Assembly (NCBI RefSeq): GCF_000485595.1 | Contig: NW_014577409.1 | Coordinates: forward strand, 147,108 to 167,353 | Source: Priapulus caudatus | Taxonomy: Eukaryota > Priapulida > Priapulimorpha > Priapulimorphida > Priapulidae | Direction of reading: 5' to 3' | DNA: 20,246 nucleotides | Shown: positions 9,543 through 18,119 of the stretch, in pieces | Layout of the letters: every line of letters starts with the position of its first letter | Position numbering within the stretch: the first letter of the stretch is position 1 | Position numbers and translations under genes: made by a program | The notes under the pieces: generated by a model | The model's database searches: none | What the model was told of the DNA's origin: nothing | What the model saw: the letters and a program-made list of their open reading frames with translations, nothing else

Positions 9543-10090
9543 TCAGGATCTCCTACTGGCAGCTCCATTGGGAAGGGAACCCCGGGCCACTCTGGCCCCC
9601 GCCCCCAAAAAAAACCCCGGTCCCTTCAACCACCGTTTTACTCCAGCCTTATCCCTAGGAAGTATCCCTCTGGATGCTATGTCTGCTGGGTTGTCTGGGG
9701 TGGGGACATACCGCCACTGATCTAGAGTGGATCCCTCTTGAATTGTGGCGACCCAATTGGCCACTAACGTGTGAAAACGACTTGTCCGGTTAGCTATGTA
9801 GCGTAGCACCGAGTCGCTATCAGTCCATTACACAGTTCTATTAAAGTTGTACTCCATGTCCTCGGTTATCATGGCAACGAATTTCACGGAAATGCTGGCT
9901 GCTGTGAGTTCCATTCTTGGTGTTGTTATCTTCTTGAGTGGAGCGACTCTCGACTTTCCAAACAGCAACGAGCAGTGCACCTGACCATCGGTGCTCTGCA
10001 GACGCACGAAGACTGCGATCCCGTATCCCTGGTCTGATGCGTCAGCGAATGCGTCGGCGAATGCGTCGGCGAATGCGTGAAGCTGGCAAG
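9543..10090 (-). pseudogene. BEL/Pao RNase H domain with expanded active-site repeat and an in-frame stop
   Basis: RNase H removes the RNA strand during reverse transcription. The domain starts near 10090 with an LHAF-type strand, in which the residues FADA occur in tandem (three 12-base units at 10039-10074), then DASDQGYG. Next come SLLFGKSRVAPLKK and PRMELTA, which supplies the catalytic Glu. After a TAA at 9828-9830 the same frame resumes with a WTDSDSVLRYIAN segment (third catalytic Asp), RFHT, and YVPTPDNPADIASRG. The block ends in WLKGPGF before the homopolymer-rich frameshift near 9600. The extra FADA units duplicate the region holding the first catalytic Asp, so activity would be doubtful even without the stop. 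Confidence 0.85.
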
Positions 10091-10872
10091 AATCTACTCC
10101 CGATACAAGAAGTTCTGGTCTGGGTAAGTCGAACCCAGCTGCTAGTGTCTGTTGTTGTTGCTCAAGAATCTGCTGTACACCAGGAATTTCTGCACTTGAC
10201 TTCCATGTTGGTGCCTTGGTATATAACATTGAGTTCACAGTCTTGGTCTGGTGAACGTTTGTTTTCTCTACATGTTCGTGAATTGGAATAACTCGTGATG
10301 ATGTAATTTTCGGCCTCTGCTGTATCGATGACAGATTCCAACTCATCTTCTTCTTCTGGAAGTTTGGAGTCAAGTTGCTCTTGCTCTATTTTATTCTGTA
10401 TTTGCAGCAACTGTTCTCGGTGATCTAGTTCTTGCTTCATTCTTTCCAGTTGCAGTTTTTCCTGCAATTGTTCCAGCTCCAGGCTGCTTACTGCTTCTTT
10501 CACCCACTGTTCGCTGAGTCGCAATCTTCTTGATGACCGCGACCCACATGATAATGCAACTCGTTGCTCCACTGTGGGTCTTCTATCAAACCACTCTTTC
10601 ATTCGAGCAGCAAATTCAATTTTATTTTTATGTTGTTTCTCGAACTCTTCACTCTCCTGTAAGGCTCTACTTGATTCTAGTTTACTCAAGTAGCAAGTAT
10701 TGGCCTCACAAAGTTTATTGAATGCTATGTTCAAGTATTCCACTTTCTGTGAAATCAACTCAGAATTGTCATATGACACCATAAGCTGTTCAATCTCCAA
10801 ATAAAGCTTCGACACAACTCCCATGTTGCCTGCCCGAGACTTCTTTGGGTCTTTTTCCATTGTGGGATCCAT
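10091..10872 (-). pseudogene. BEL/Pao gag N-terminal region (coiled coil)
   Basis: The open frame begins at an ATG at 10870-10872 and encodes a highly charged helical protein. A long coiled coil with EQLQEKLQLERMKQELDHR is followed by an acidic LPEEEDELESV segment. This is the usual N-terminal arrangement of BEL/Pao gag. At about 10300 the coding frame appears to move by one base: the other frame continues with an S/T-rich linker, then IPGVQQILEQQQQ and LPRPELLV, the segment that normally precedes the DUF1759 capsid-like domain. That domain is absent and RNase H follows directly. I infer an internal deletion that joined the two in frame, plus a separate frameshift. Confidence 0.7.
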
Positions 10873-11594
10873 CTCGGGAACTTGTAAACTGTTCAGTTAT
10901 CAACTCGATTTAACAGCTCAGTTTGAAACTTGATGTAGCGACGAAGTTAACTTTTTTGTATAGCAATAATACTCTTTTATTTTACTACGCACATCTTGCC
11001 TGAATCAAAGAACTCCTTTACTTATATCGCTGAACTCGTTACAATACGACGTGCTTTCTACAACAAACCAAACAAAATTTCCTTAAAACCTAACTGTTGA
11101 TAACTGTGATATCATGCAAACATTGTATACTGATCACCACATACTGTAAATCTGTCAAATACAACCTTACCTATTTACCTATATGGTTTACAAATTTCCA
11201 GTACACCCTTTTCATGAACCCCTACTACTGAATGTGCATTCCACTTTTATTTTTACCAAATACACACACTTTACCCGTAGAGCAAAATCTGCTACCACGT
11301 TTGCATACGAACATAAATTTGCAACCAGCGGGCACTAACCAGGCCAACTTCCACTCGCACCATACACTATTTTTACCCAACGCCACCAACCATGCACTGA
11401 TTTTCAACAGACTCCCCGATGCATATGACACATTATTGCTTGGTATTTTGTCATGACAACTATTATTTTGCACGTTAAACATACCAAACTGTTGAGCATT
11501 CTCGGAATTCCTGACCTCGCTACGCACAATTTTCCACTGTGGTAATGTTTCCCACTTCCTGTATCCCATAATCCCCCAGTCATCAGATGTTACC
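10873..11594. other. No assignable gene; possible element 5' flank
   Basis: The sequence is AT-rich. A 414-base minus-strand open frame (11225-11638) overlaps the LINE ORF1 remnant at its right end. Its translation (for example GYRKWETLPQWKIV) matches no family I know and it lacks repeats or catalytic motifs. It may be the continuation of the LINE-like remnant after a deletion, or chance. Confidence 0.35.
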
Positions 11595-12182
11595 CTACTT
11601 GCATCGTGCGGTGCGCGATTCGCTATTTCCGAACACAAACAGGTACTTGAAGCCTCCTGTTCTCTTCTCAGTCAGACATTTATTAAATAGTGTTCTGCGG
11701 GCTTTAGTAAGGCTCTCGTTAATATATAAGTTATCTTTCGATGTGAATCCTAGTCGTTCAGCTGTTCCTACCTGCCTGCGGTTTGCTAACATTTCATTGC
11801 GTTTGTCACGCCTGGTGAATTTTATGATGATCTTGGGTGGTGCGCCTAACCTTGGAGGTGGCAGTCTGTGGACTATGCTTATGTCTTGCTCAGTAATGTC
11901 AACTTTCATATTGTGTGCGATTAGTTTGACTACACTATTTAAGTTCTCATTTTGGACGTAGGGAATGTTACAAATTTCTAAGGTATCACGACGACTGTAC
12001 TGCTTCAACTCATCTATAGCCTTTTCGTTATTTGTATTGCTTTTTTCTAGGCTGCTGACGGCTCTTTTTAATATCTTGTTATCCTCTTCTAAGTTGTTTT
12101 TTTTAGTGCATCTTCTAACTCTCGTTTTAAATCTTAAAATGAGTCAGAAATAAACTGCTGACTAACTGACAAATCTTTCATG
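11595..12182 (-). pseudogene. LINE ORF1-like protein (coiled coil plus RRM-like domain), frameshifted
   Basis: ORF1 proteins are RNA chaperones that coat LINE RNA. The clearest part, 11595-12008, begins QYSRRDTLEI and shows the pattern of invertebrate LINE ORF1/Transposase_22 and FP-like proteins: IVHRLPPPR, KIIIKFTRRDKRNEM and NLYINESLTKARRTLFNKC. Upstream, an A8 homopolymer near 12090-12097 shifts the frame. Beyond it a coil with QQFISDSF and KRELEDALKK can be read, interrupted by a TAA, starting at an ATG near 12182. The C-terminus appears almost complete. No endonuclease or reverse transcriptase (ORF2) follows on the minus strand. Confidence 0.75.
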
Positions 12183-12462
12183 CTGTCATTATGTCGACTA
12201 GTCTTTTGTTTACCATATGCGACAGAGACGAAGAAGAAGAAAAAGTTCATACCAGCCATTTTATTCTCTACTCATGTAGCTTATGTACTCATTCTCTACA
12301 CGTAGACATGGTAGACTGGCAACACATGGATATTACAAGCTTTAAATTCACACACAAACACAATAATGAAATCAATTTATACATTACACAGCGACACGTT
12401 TACACAGGTATCACAGATACACTGCTAAAAAGGACAACTTTGCATAAACAATAAATCTCCAT
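12183..12462. other. No recognisable gene between the LINE and MULE remnants
   Basis: Only short chance frames are seen. The MULE remnant breaks off at its right edge and no known domain continues into it. Confidence 0.4.
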
Positions 12463-13369
12463 TTACCCCCAACTCGCAAAGACGTCACGCTCTGTAAAGT
12501 CTTTGTCTGACATGACCACTTCAGTTTTTTTCCAAGAAGGATTGTGCTTTTGGAAAATGTTGACGCTCGCCAATATAGCTTCCTTAGTTTCTTCAGCCAA
12601 AATAATGATGCTGGCAATTTCACTGAGCCCGTCCCCATTGATGCACATGAGAAGATATATTGGCATACGAAGCTCCAATAACTTGTATGTGGCATCAACA
12701 AGGATAACTTCTGGAAATTTGTCGAACAATTCCTGCATATGCGCATCTTGATAAAAGAGGCTTTTGAAATTGTTTTCTTTGTCGACTACAACTTCCTTTG
12801 TAGAGCCGTGATGACTTCTTAGATAGGTTACTACATCTTCGAGGTTGTTTTTGTTGATATCTCTCTTTGAGTTTTGCTGAATATTGGAAATATCTTTCAT
12901 CGTGAGTTCTTTCCCAGTGGTTGTCTCAATCTTCTGCTGGATGAGTAGAGTTCGCTTGTAGTTTTATTGCCTCTTCTATTTGTTCAACATTTTCTTTACT
13001 GCGGGGAGCTCTCTGTCGTGGAAGGTGCTCATAAATATCTTGATTTATGACGTGGTTGTGTTCTTCTTTTATTCGTATTATTTTTAGAGATTGTCCATCT
13101 GGTGTCAAAGTGATATATACATCAAAAGGGTACTCTTGGCGGAATGATTTTGTCTTGCGAGTTCTCTGTTCTCGTTTACTCATTTTCCCACCAAACTTGC
13201 AGTATAATGAAGAGAGTAATATTTAAGAGATGGTTTAGCGTCAGCAACCCTCTTATGCACGCGCTTCCTTGCAGCTTCTCAAGAGCGAACATCCCTCTTC
13301 CAAAGTTCACAAAAGGAGCGATCTTCATATGATTTTTTTTACATGTTCAAGCTCTTCTAGAGTGGAAAA
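12463..13369 (-). pseudogene. FAR1-type DNA-binding domain and MULE transposase, truncated and frameshifted
   Basis: This is a Mutator-like transposase of the animal ZSWIM/FAR1 type. Minus-strand order: a STLEELEHVKK helix (about 13335-13369); a FWKRDVRS/EAARKR segment (13290 down to about 13240) with stops; a YCKFGGK motif; then, from 13183, the FAR1 core with LTPDGQSLKI and the EHNH metal ligands (H42, H44) and LPRQR. One expected Cys before the PF motif reads Tyr. A one-base shift near 12940 leads to a helix and the MULE catalytic domain in 12463-12900: D69 in LVDATYK, D132 in VMSDKDF, and GDGLSEI between them. The sequence stops at 12463 before the third acid and any SWIM finger. In-frame stops and shifts show it is not functional. 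Confidence 0.8.
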
Positions 13370-13372
13370 AGT

Positions 13373-15110
13373 CTACCCAACATAAAAAATACTTTCACCA
13401 ATGCCCTTCGCTTGAAAAGTAGGTTGGTCTGAGAGCCCTCCCCGTTCAGACATCTTGGGTTTCTGCTGATGGTAGCAAACATCACTATCGCTTCTGTTCA
13501 CACCTACACTAGGTTTGTCTCGTTGGTGTTCAGAGATCTTGGATTTAGTTTCACGGTTGAAATCATCATTATCGCTGCTGGTCACATGTACACTAGCACG
13601 GTCTCGTTGATGTTCAGACATCTTAGATTTGTGATGATGATGACAATCATCACTATCGCTGGACCTGTTTCATGGCGCACCAGGCCTGTCTTGTTTTGCT
13701 TTTAACTGCTTGGACTTTGGCAGATGTGTAATGCTGTGTTTTAACGTTACTGGATAGTTCTAGATTGTAATGTCGTATTCGTAGACAAAGAGAAGTCAAA
13801 GAATATATACCATGACTGATGTTGTTTAATTCAGACTGAGATTCAGTATTGTTTCATGTGTACAATTCACAGGCGGTCGCGTCTGGAGTTAAGGAGAGGC
13901 ATTCCCCGAATTTCTGTTACGTTGGGCAGCGGCTTTTAATAGGCGCTGCCCCACGCGCGGTGGATGGCTGCACACCACGTGCACGCGCGCGCCAACCACG
14001 GCGTCGCTCTGCATCCGCGTGTTGCTTGGCTTTTGCTTGGCTTCACCACCTTCGCCCTGGTCGGCGGCGGCCCCTAACAGGGAAGACCCGCTATTCTGCA
14101 GCACCACCGTTCAGGAGGTGGCGCTGTCTATCCGCACGAACGCGTCACGCACGCTCAACATGGCCGCCGTCCCGAGCGTTAATAGCTTTTCACGCTGCGT
14201 TTAGCGCATCTAATCCAGCTAATCCCACCACCCGGTGACACTTCACGGTTGAGCGGCTCTAAAGTCGCATCGCGTTAGCCGCGGGGCGTCACCGGGTCTC
14301 GCCTCCATGCTAGGTCCGGCACCACTAATCACGGCACGTACGCGCCGCTAATGGGGAGGGTGGTGTTAATCCCTAACCAGCCGGCGTGGGTGCCCGTGAC
14401 ATAGCGGTACTCCAGCAGCACGTCGCGGCGTGGGGGGGCCGCCATCTTTGACTGCTCAGCTCGCTCGGCCAGCCGGCCGTATTGATCGCGCGTGGTTGCT
14501 AGGGGCAACACCGTAGAATGTGGTAAAGACGTGGGCTCGCCGTGTCGCATGCGAGGGGGGGGGGAGTGCCTTGTAACATGGTTGTTACAGATGGTCACAA
14601 TCATCACTATCGTTCACTTGTACACTAGGACTGTATCTTGGGTGTTCAGACATCTTTGATTGGTGATTCAGACATCTGCTGATGGTCGCAATCATCACTA
14701 TCGCTTCTATTCACACATACACTAGGCTTGTCTCGTTGGTGTTCAGAGATCTTGTAATTAGTTTCACGGTGGAAATCATCACTATTGCTGTTGGTCACAT
14801 GTACACTACGACGGTCTCGTTGATGTTCAGACATCTTAGATTTCTGATGATGATGACAATCATCACTATCGCTACTGTTTACATGCGCACCAGGCCTGTC
14901 TTGTTTTGCTTTTAACTTCTTGGACTTTGGCTGATGGTCACAATCATCACTATCGTTTACTTGTACACTAGGGCTGTATCTTGGGTGTTCAGACATCTTG
15001 GATTTCTGCTGATGGTCGCAATCATCACTATCGCTGCTGTTAACGTATACACTAGGCTTATCTCGGCGGGGTTCTGACGTCTTAGATTTATCTTCATCAT
15101 AAGCATATTG
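13373..15110 (-). repeat. Higher-order array of about 28-residue Ser/Asp/His-rich repeats, split by an insertion
   Basis: On the minus strand the unit reads roughly SEHQRDKPSV, then V-N-S/R-SDSDDC-D-H-Q-Q-K-S-K-M (about 81-84 bases). Five units are seen at about 14680-15080 (types 1-5), then a second set of types 2-5 at about 13440-13726 and 14590-14650. Corresponding units in the two sets (for example 13469-13720 and 14682-14932) are about 90 percent identical, much closer than neighbouring units, so a four-unit block was duplicated. The frame is mostly kept, with shifts near 14660 and 13665. The array is continuous with the peptidase remnant on its right and with the FAR1 domain on its left. 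Function is unknown; SDSDD clusters resemble acidic kinase-target linkers. Confidence 0.8.
13727..14589. mobile_element. 863-bp insertion with GATG target duplication and TGTAA/TTACA ends
   Basis: Comparison with the uninterrupted copy at 14930-14940 shows that one repeat unit was split. GATG is present on both sides (13723-13726 and 14590-14593), and the inserted DNA begins TGTAATGC and ends GGTTGTTACA. The interior is AT-rich for about 140 bases and then strongly GC- and CpG-rich. An imperfect inverted pair AGGCATTCCCC (about 13897) and GGGGGAGTGCCT (about 14562) lies inside, and a 7-bp hairpin TGTAACA/TTGTTACA closes the right end. TG...CA ends with a 4-base duplication suit a solo LTR. 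TGTNR ends with a 4-base duplication also suit a non-autonomous Ginger-like DNA transposon. No protein is recognised inside it. Confidence 0.65.
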
Positions 15111-15238
15111 CAGAGGACGAACCTTTGTACTTCGAGCAGCTGTTTTTTTTATGCCAATGGCCGAGATATCAATTGACTTAACAAGAGGACATGAGATGAG
15201 TGTTGCTCTCAGGAAATCTGAGTGCTTGGTTGGAGTTG

Positions 15239-16113
15239 TTAGCCACTGTAAATGTGATTGGATAGTTGCTGTCGGGTCGAGAACTTGATTTTTCCATACA
15301 CTCTTGCGATGCCTCCAAGAACTGCGACAGCTACCCCGCAAATATCAGCACATGATTGCAATGAGAGGTTTTTCAGACATCCTGATGAGCAAGTCTGAGT
15401 GGATTGCCCACTACAAACATGTTCGTCAACTATTCCTCTGAAAGGCTTTGCTGACGTACACACTTCTTGGTAAATAATTGATACAAGGGGAAGAACATCT
15501 TGTTTCCAGGCCAATATAACCCTCACCAAAATATAAAAAAGGTTATATGGGACAGAATTATTCGGTCTAAGGGGATTGCTAACTCACGGTTTGCCGCTTG
15601 GAAACGCCAGTGTTGTGACCGGTGGCACAGTTGACTGGAACACCCCAGGAACAAGTGTCACAATAATACCACTTATTGGAAATTAGATCTATGTAAAGTA
15701 AGGTCCAGTGATTTCCAGGTCTGTTTGTAGTACTGATGAAAACATCGTTGTTTTTTGTTTTTCTTACATTTACAAAGAAAACAACATACTTTGTAGATCT
15801 CTCCAGAAAAGGTCTCATGGAAATTTGCCGGTACTCATCATTCAACGTAAGGACATTGATCCTTTAACATGAATGCGGTTGTCTCATCACTTTCTTTTAG
15901 AAGAATCTCTACAACATTTGTTAGGATGCTGTGATGTGCCCATCCATTTCCTTCAAGGGTGGCCAAATCTGATGCAAGGATATATGCATTTTCACTTAGC
16001 GCACAGTGTCCATTTGGTGTACTGATGATCATATCCTTATATGTCTCAAGGGGTGCTTTGGAATAGCAGCACAAACCATTTGGTACCATTGTGGTCTTGC
16101 TAAGCCACCTCAT
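15239..16113 (-). pseudogene. C48 (Ulp1/SENP-like) cysteine peptidase, broken into three frames
   Basis: C48 peptidases cleave SUMO-like or other substrates and occur in several eukaryotic transposons. The remnant covers an N-terminal part (15838-16113), a central part (15579-15845) with the catalytic His in PGNHWTLLYIDL (codon 15708-15710) and Asp in WYYCDT (codon 15657-15659), and a C-terminal part (15239-15529) with Gln and Cys in LQSCADICGVAVAV (codons 15356-15358 and 15338-15340). All four catalytic residues are retained. The first frame change (about 15845) and the last (about 15290) look like one-base indels. The gap between the second and third parts could be a short intron: GTGAGT lies at 15582-15587, but I found no acceptor that restores phase. 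The C-terminal frame continues through a TPTKHSDFLRATLIS segment into the repeat array. A 40-codon open stretch (16110-16232) precedes it. Confidence 0.75.
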
Positions 16114-16379
16114 TTCTCCTTTTCCTTAGACTGTATGTCGCGAAGGTCATGAATCTTGCATAGAACCTCATTTGACTTTGCATTGAATGTCGCAGAGTCA
16201 CAAGTCACTGCGGCATATCCACTTGCAAACGTTTTTTTGAATTACTAGTCGATCATAAACGTACAATTACTAGTCAAGAAATACATTATGGAGCCAAATC
16301 GAACCTTATAATTAACATATTTCACAAAACGTATCGTGGATTTCAGGGCCATTACTTAAAACAAAACACAGCTTCCTCA

Positions 16380-16701
16380 TAGAAGTCCCATGTTCCTGGA
16401 ACTGCCACAGGCACAATCTGCTGCTCGATAGTGTCCTGGATATTATCAGTGCCAGGTGGTCACTGCCAAATTTGATCTCCAGTACCTGCGCGCATCAAGT
16501 GATCCACCCGGAAGGTTCCGTCCCCATTATCATCAATGTAAAACCCAATATACCATAATTTGTTGCCCCCTCATCCCAGATAACAGCAAGTGATTGGTTG
16601 GGCTGCAACAGATTCTTCCTGTCAGTGAGAGATCCCATTTGCCTCTTGGTATTGGCTCCTGCCAGTGTTTCCATTATCTCCTCCTTACACGGAAACACCA
16701 C
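16380..16701 (-). pseudogene. C-terminal domain of a transposon-type protein, frameshifted
   Basis: In two minus-strand frames one reads a segment with LLQPNQSLAVIWDEG. After a shift near 16560 come GFYIDDNGDGTFRVDHLMR, DQIW, a TGA, then PPGTDNIQD, QQIVPVAVPGTWDF and a stop at about 16385. Many animal TE-derived proteins end in a small domain of this shape: W-Y-x-G, then a strand with V-D-H-L, a W-P pair and a Q-I-L/V strand. This is recognised from pattern and not verified. It lies upstream of the C48 remnant on the same strand, so it is either the end of a preceding copy or part of the same composite gene. Confidence 0.5.
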
Positions 16702-16876
16702 TTTTTACAAAACCTATAATACCACTCAACACAATCATATTCATTGTAATGCCTTTATTCTTAACACCAACAGTAAACGCAAACGATTGTCACAGAATAC
16801 AAATTACATTACAATATACGAACAAATTAAAATCTTTCAAGTTTAGAAGTACAAATTACTGCTAGTACAAGAACGG

Positions 16877-16911
16877 TAGGTGTCAGCACTATCTAATAGT
16901 TCTGACACCTA
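16877..16911. repeat. 35-bp near-perfect hairpin
   Basis: TAGGTGTCAG pairs with CTGACACCTA (16877-16886 with 16902-16911). Inside it ACTAT pairs with ATAGT around a CTA loop, and a single C/T mismatch separates the two stems. No U-tract suggests a terminator. It may be the end of a small palindromic element. Confidence 0.7.
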
Positions 16912-17370
16912 AGGCCACAATTAAATTTTTTGTTTGTTTGCCCTCACCCGACCCAGGCTGAAACGTTTGGGTAGGTAGGTCAGCTTTTTTTAATTTTTTG
17001 AAGGGGGTCTTTTTACAAATTCAGCATGGTGTCTACGTGCTCAGGTGTGCTTGTGTGGATATACCTTTTATGCTTGCCTACAGATTTATATAATGTACAG
17101 TAATACAATAAACATATCGCCAGTGTTGTGTTTAGTGTTGTTACGAGAGGTGCTTATGTAGCCTGAGAGAGGGCGCACCCTCCGCCTCTCCAATGGTGGC
17201 GTCTCTAATAATTTGACACGCTTTGGTTTCCTGTGCAAATAGTTAGCCTTAATAAACTCTGGTTTGGTCCACTAAGAAGCTGTTCGTGTGTGTATTACAA
17301 TTAGCCACTCATCTGTGGCGTATAAAATACTTTTAACAACTTGTATTCATCAGAGCTCAATTGTACATGA
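16912..17370. other. No recognisable gene
   Basis: The sequence is AT-rich with scattered homopolymers and no frame, RNA gene or TE domain that I can identify. Confidence 0.4.
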
Positions 17371-17432
17371 TTTTATTTCCAGATCACGCACGCACGCACG
17401 CACGCACTCATACACGTAATCTGGAAATAAAA
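17371..17432. repeat. Inverted repeat enclosing a (CACG)n microsatellite
   Basis: TTTTATTTCCAGAT (17371-17384) and its perfect complement ATCTGGAAATAAAA (17419-17432) flank a 34-base loop made mostly of CACG/ACGC units. The 14-bp arms are too long to be chance in a loop this size. Confidence 0.75.
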
Positions 17433-17503
17433 GCATTAAAAATAAAAGGAACTTGAATTAAGAAATAATAAATATCTTCTTAGCACATATTAGTCTTTGG
17501 AAA

Positions 17504-17611
17504 GGAAAATAAAGTTAATCTGTCAGAGTTAGATCCATAATAAAGTTATTTATTATCGAAATTATCCAAATAACTTTATTATGGCTCTAACTCAGATTAA
17601 CTTAGTTTTCC
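17504..17611. repeat. Long imperfect palindrome, about 44-bp stem
   Basis: The left arm 17504-17551 and right arm 17568-17611 pair along their whole length with a 4-base bulge (TCAG) and about three mismatches; the loop is 16 bases. The sequence contains AAGTTAATCTG and CCATAATAAAGTTATTT on the left and their complements on the right. A 12-base direct repeat ATATTAGTCTTT lies on both sides (17487-17498 and 17649-17660). It is a candidate palindromic MITE or foldback element. Confidence 0.75.
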
Positions 17612-17773
17612 TGTGAACTATAGAGATCCGATCAAAATTTTCAATCATATATTAGTCTTTCTTTTGTGTATTTGTTGTGTTATCCCTGTTTTAAATATCT
17701 ACATGCAAATGGTATTTTAATTATCCTTTGCAGTATGCTGATCTGACACCTGCAACAATGTAGAAGTAAACCC

Positions 17774-17802
17774 GAGCATATAAATCACTGATTTATATGC
17801 TC
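17774..17802. repeat. Perfect 13-bp hairpin flanked by 8-bp direct repeats
   Basis: GAGCATATAAATC (17774-17786) pairs perfectly with GATTTATATGCTC (17790-17802) across a 3-base loop. AGTAAACC occurs on both sides (17765-17772 and 17805-17812). Confidence 0.75.
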
Positions 17803-17812
17803 TGAGTAAACC

Positions 17813-18119
17813 ACAAATGAAACAATGGATTAAATAACATGAACTATAACAAAACAACTTCAACAGTGAACAATTAGAAAATACTAACTCGAAAACAACA
17901 AACTTAATAACTTCAAGCAACAATAGTGTGCACATCGTCCCCTAGTACATATTCAACTGAAATAAAAATGCATAAATTTAGCAATACAGTATAAAAAAAT
18001 AAAAATTATATATGTAAACAAAATCAATTAACAAAAATGTAAAAATAAGCACTTTGAACTTAGTTAAAAACAAACAAGTAAACACATGAAACCATGGATT
18101 GAATAACAAACTGTAGCGT
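17813..18119. other. AT-rich DNA, no recognisable gene
   Basis: Only AT-rich chance frames are present. GC content rises sharply from about 18120 onward. Confidence 0.4.

Larger units (their letters stand above)
7940..10872 (-). mobile_element. BEL/Pao LTR retrotransposon, internally deleted and decayed
   Basis: Reading the minus strand, the element keeps a gag N-terminal coiled coil, then RNase H, a linker, the integrase and the C-terminal domain. This is the BEL/Pao order, but gag CA, protease and reverse transcriptase are missing. RNase H follows gag directly at about 10090. The coding remnants are split by at least two in-frame stops (9828-9830 and 8165-8167) and several frameshifts. LTRs were not defined: the region right of 10872 shows no sequence in common with 7460-7940. 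The copy cannot be autonomous. Confidence 0.85.

Noticed and set aside
9063-9725. 220-codon plus-strand open frame
   Set aside because: It is antisense to BEL/Pao integrase and linker; no domain is recognisable in it.
10873-11230. 5' LTR of the BEL/Pao element
   Set aside because: No sequence here matches the candidate 3' LTR region at 7460-7940, and no primer-binding site was convincing.
11225-11638. 137-codon minus-strand ORF as a gene
   Set aside because: It overlaps the LINE ORF1 remnant in another frame, shows no family pattern and lacks support for a start.
13849-14238. 129-codon plus-strand frame inside the 863-bp insertion
   Set aside because: The composition is that of GC-rich chance ORFs and no motif is visible.
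13373-15110. Regular repeats of about 82 bases considered as a CRISPR array
   Set aside because: The units are contiguous without unique spacers, encode a protein repeat and lie in an animal genome.
15522-15587. Short intron inside the C48 peptidase (GTGAGT donor at 15582-15587, AG at 15522-15523)
   Set aside because: The sites look good but joining them does not restore the reading phase of the next segment, so I did not annotate an intron.
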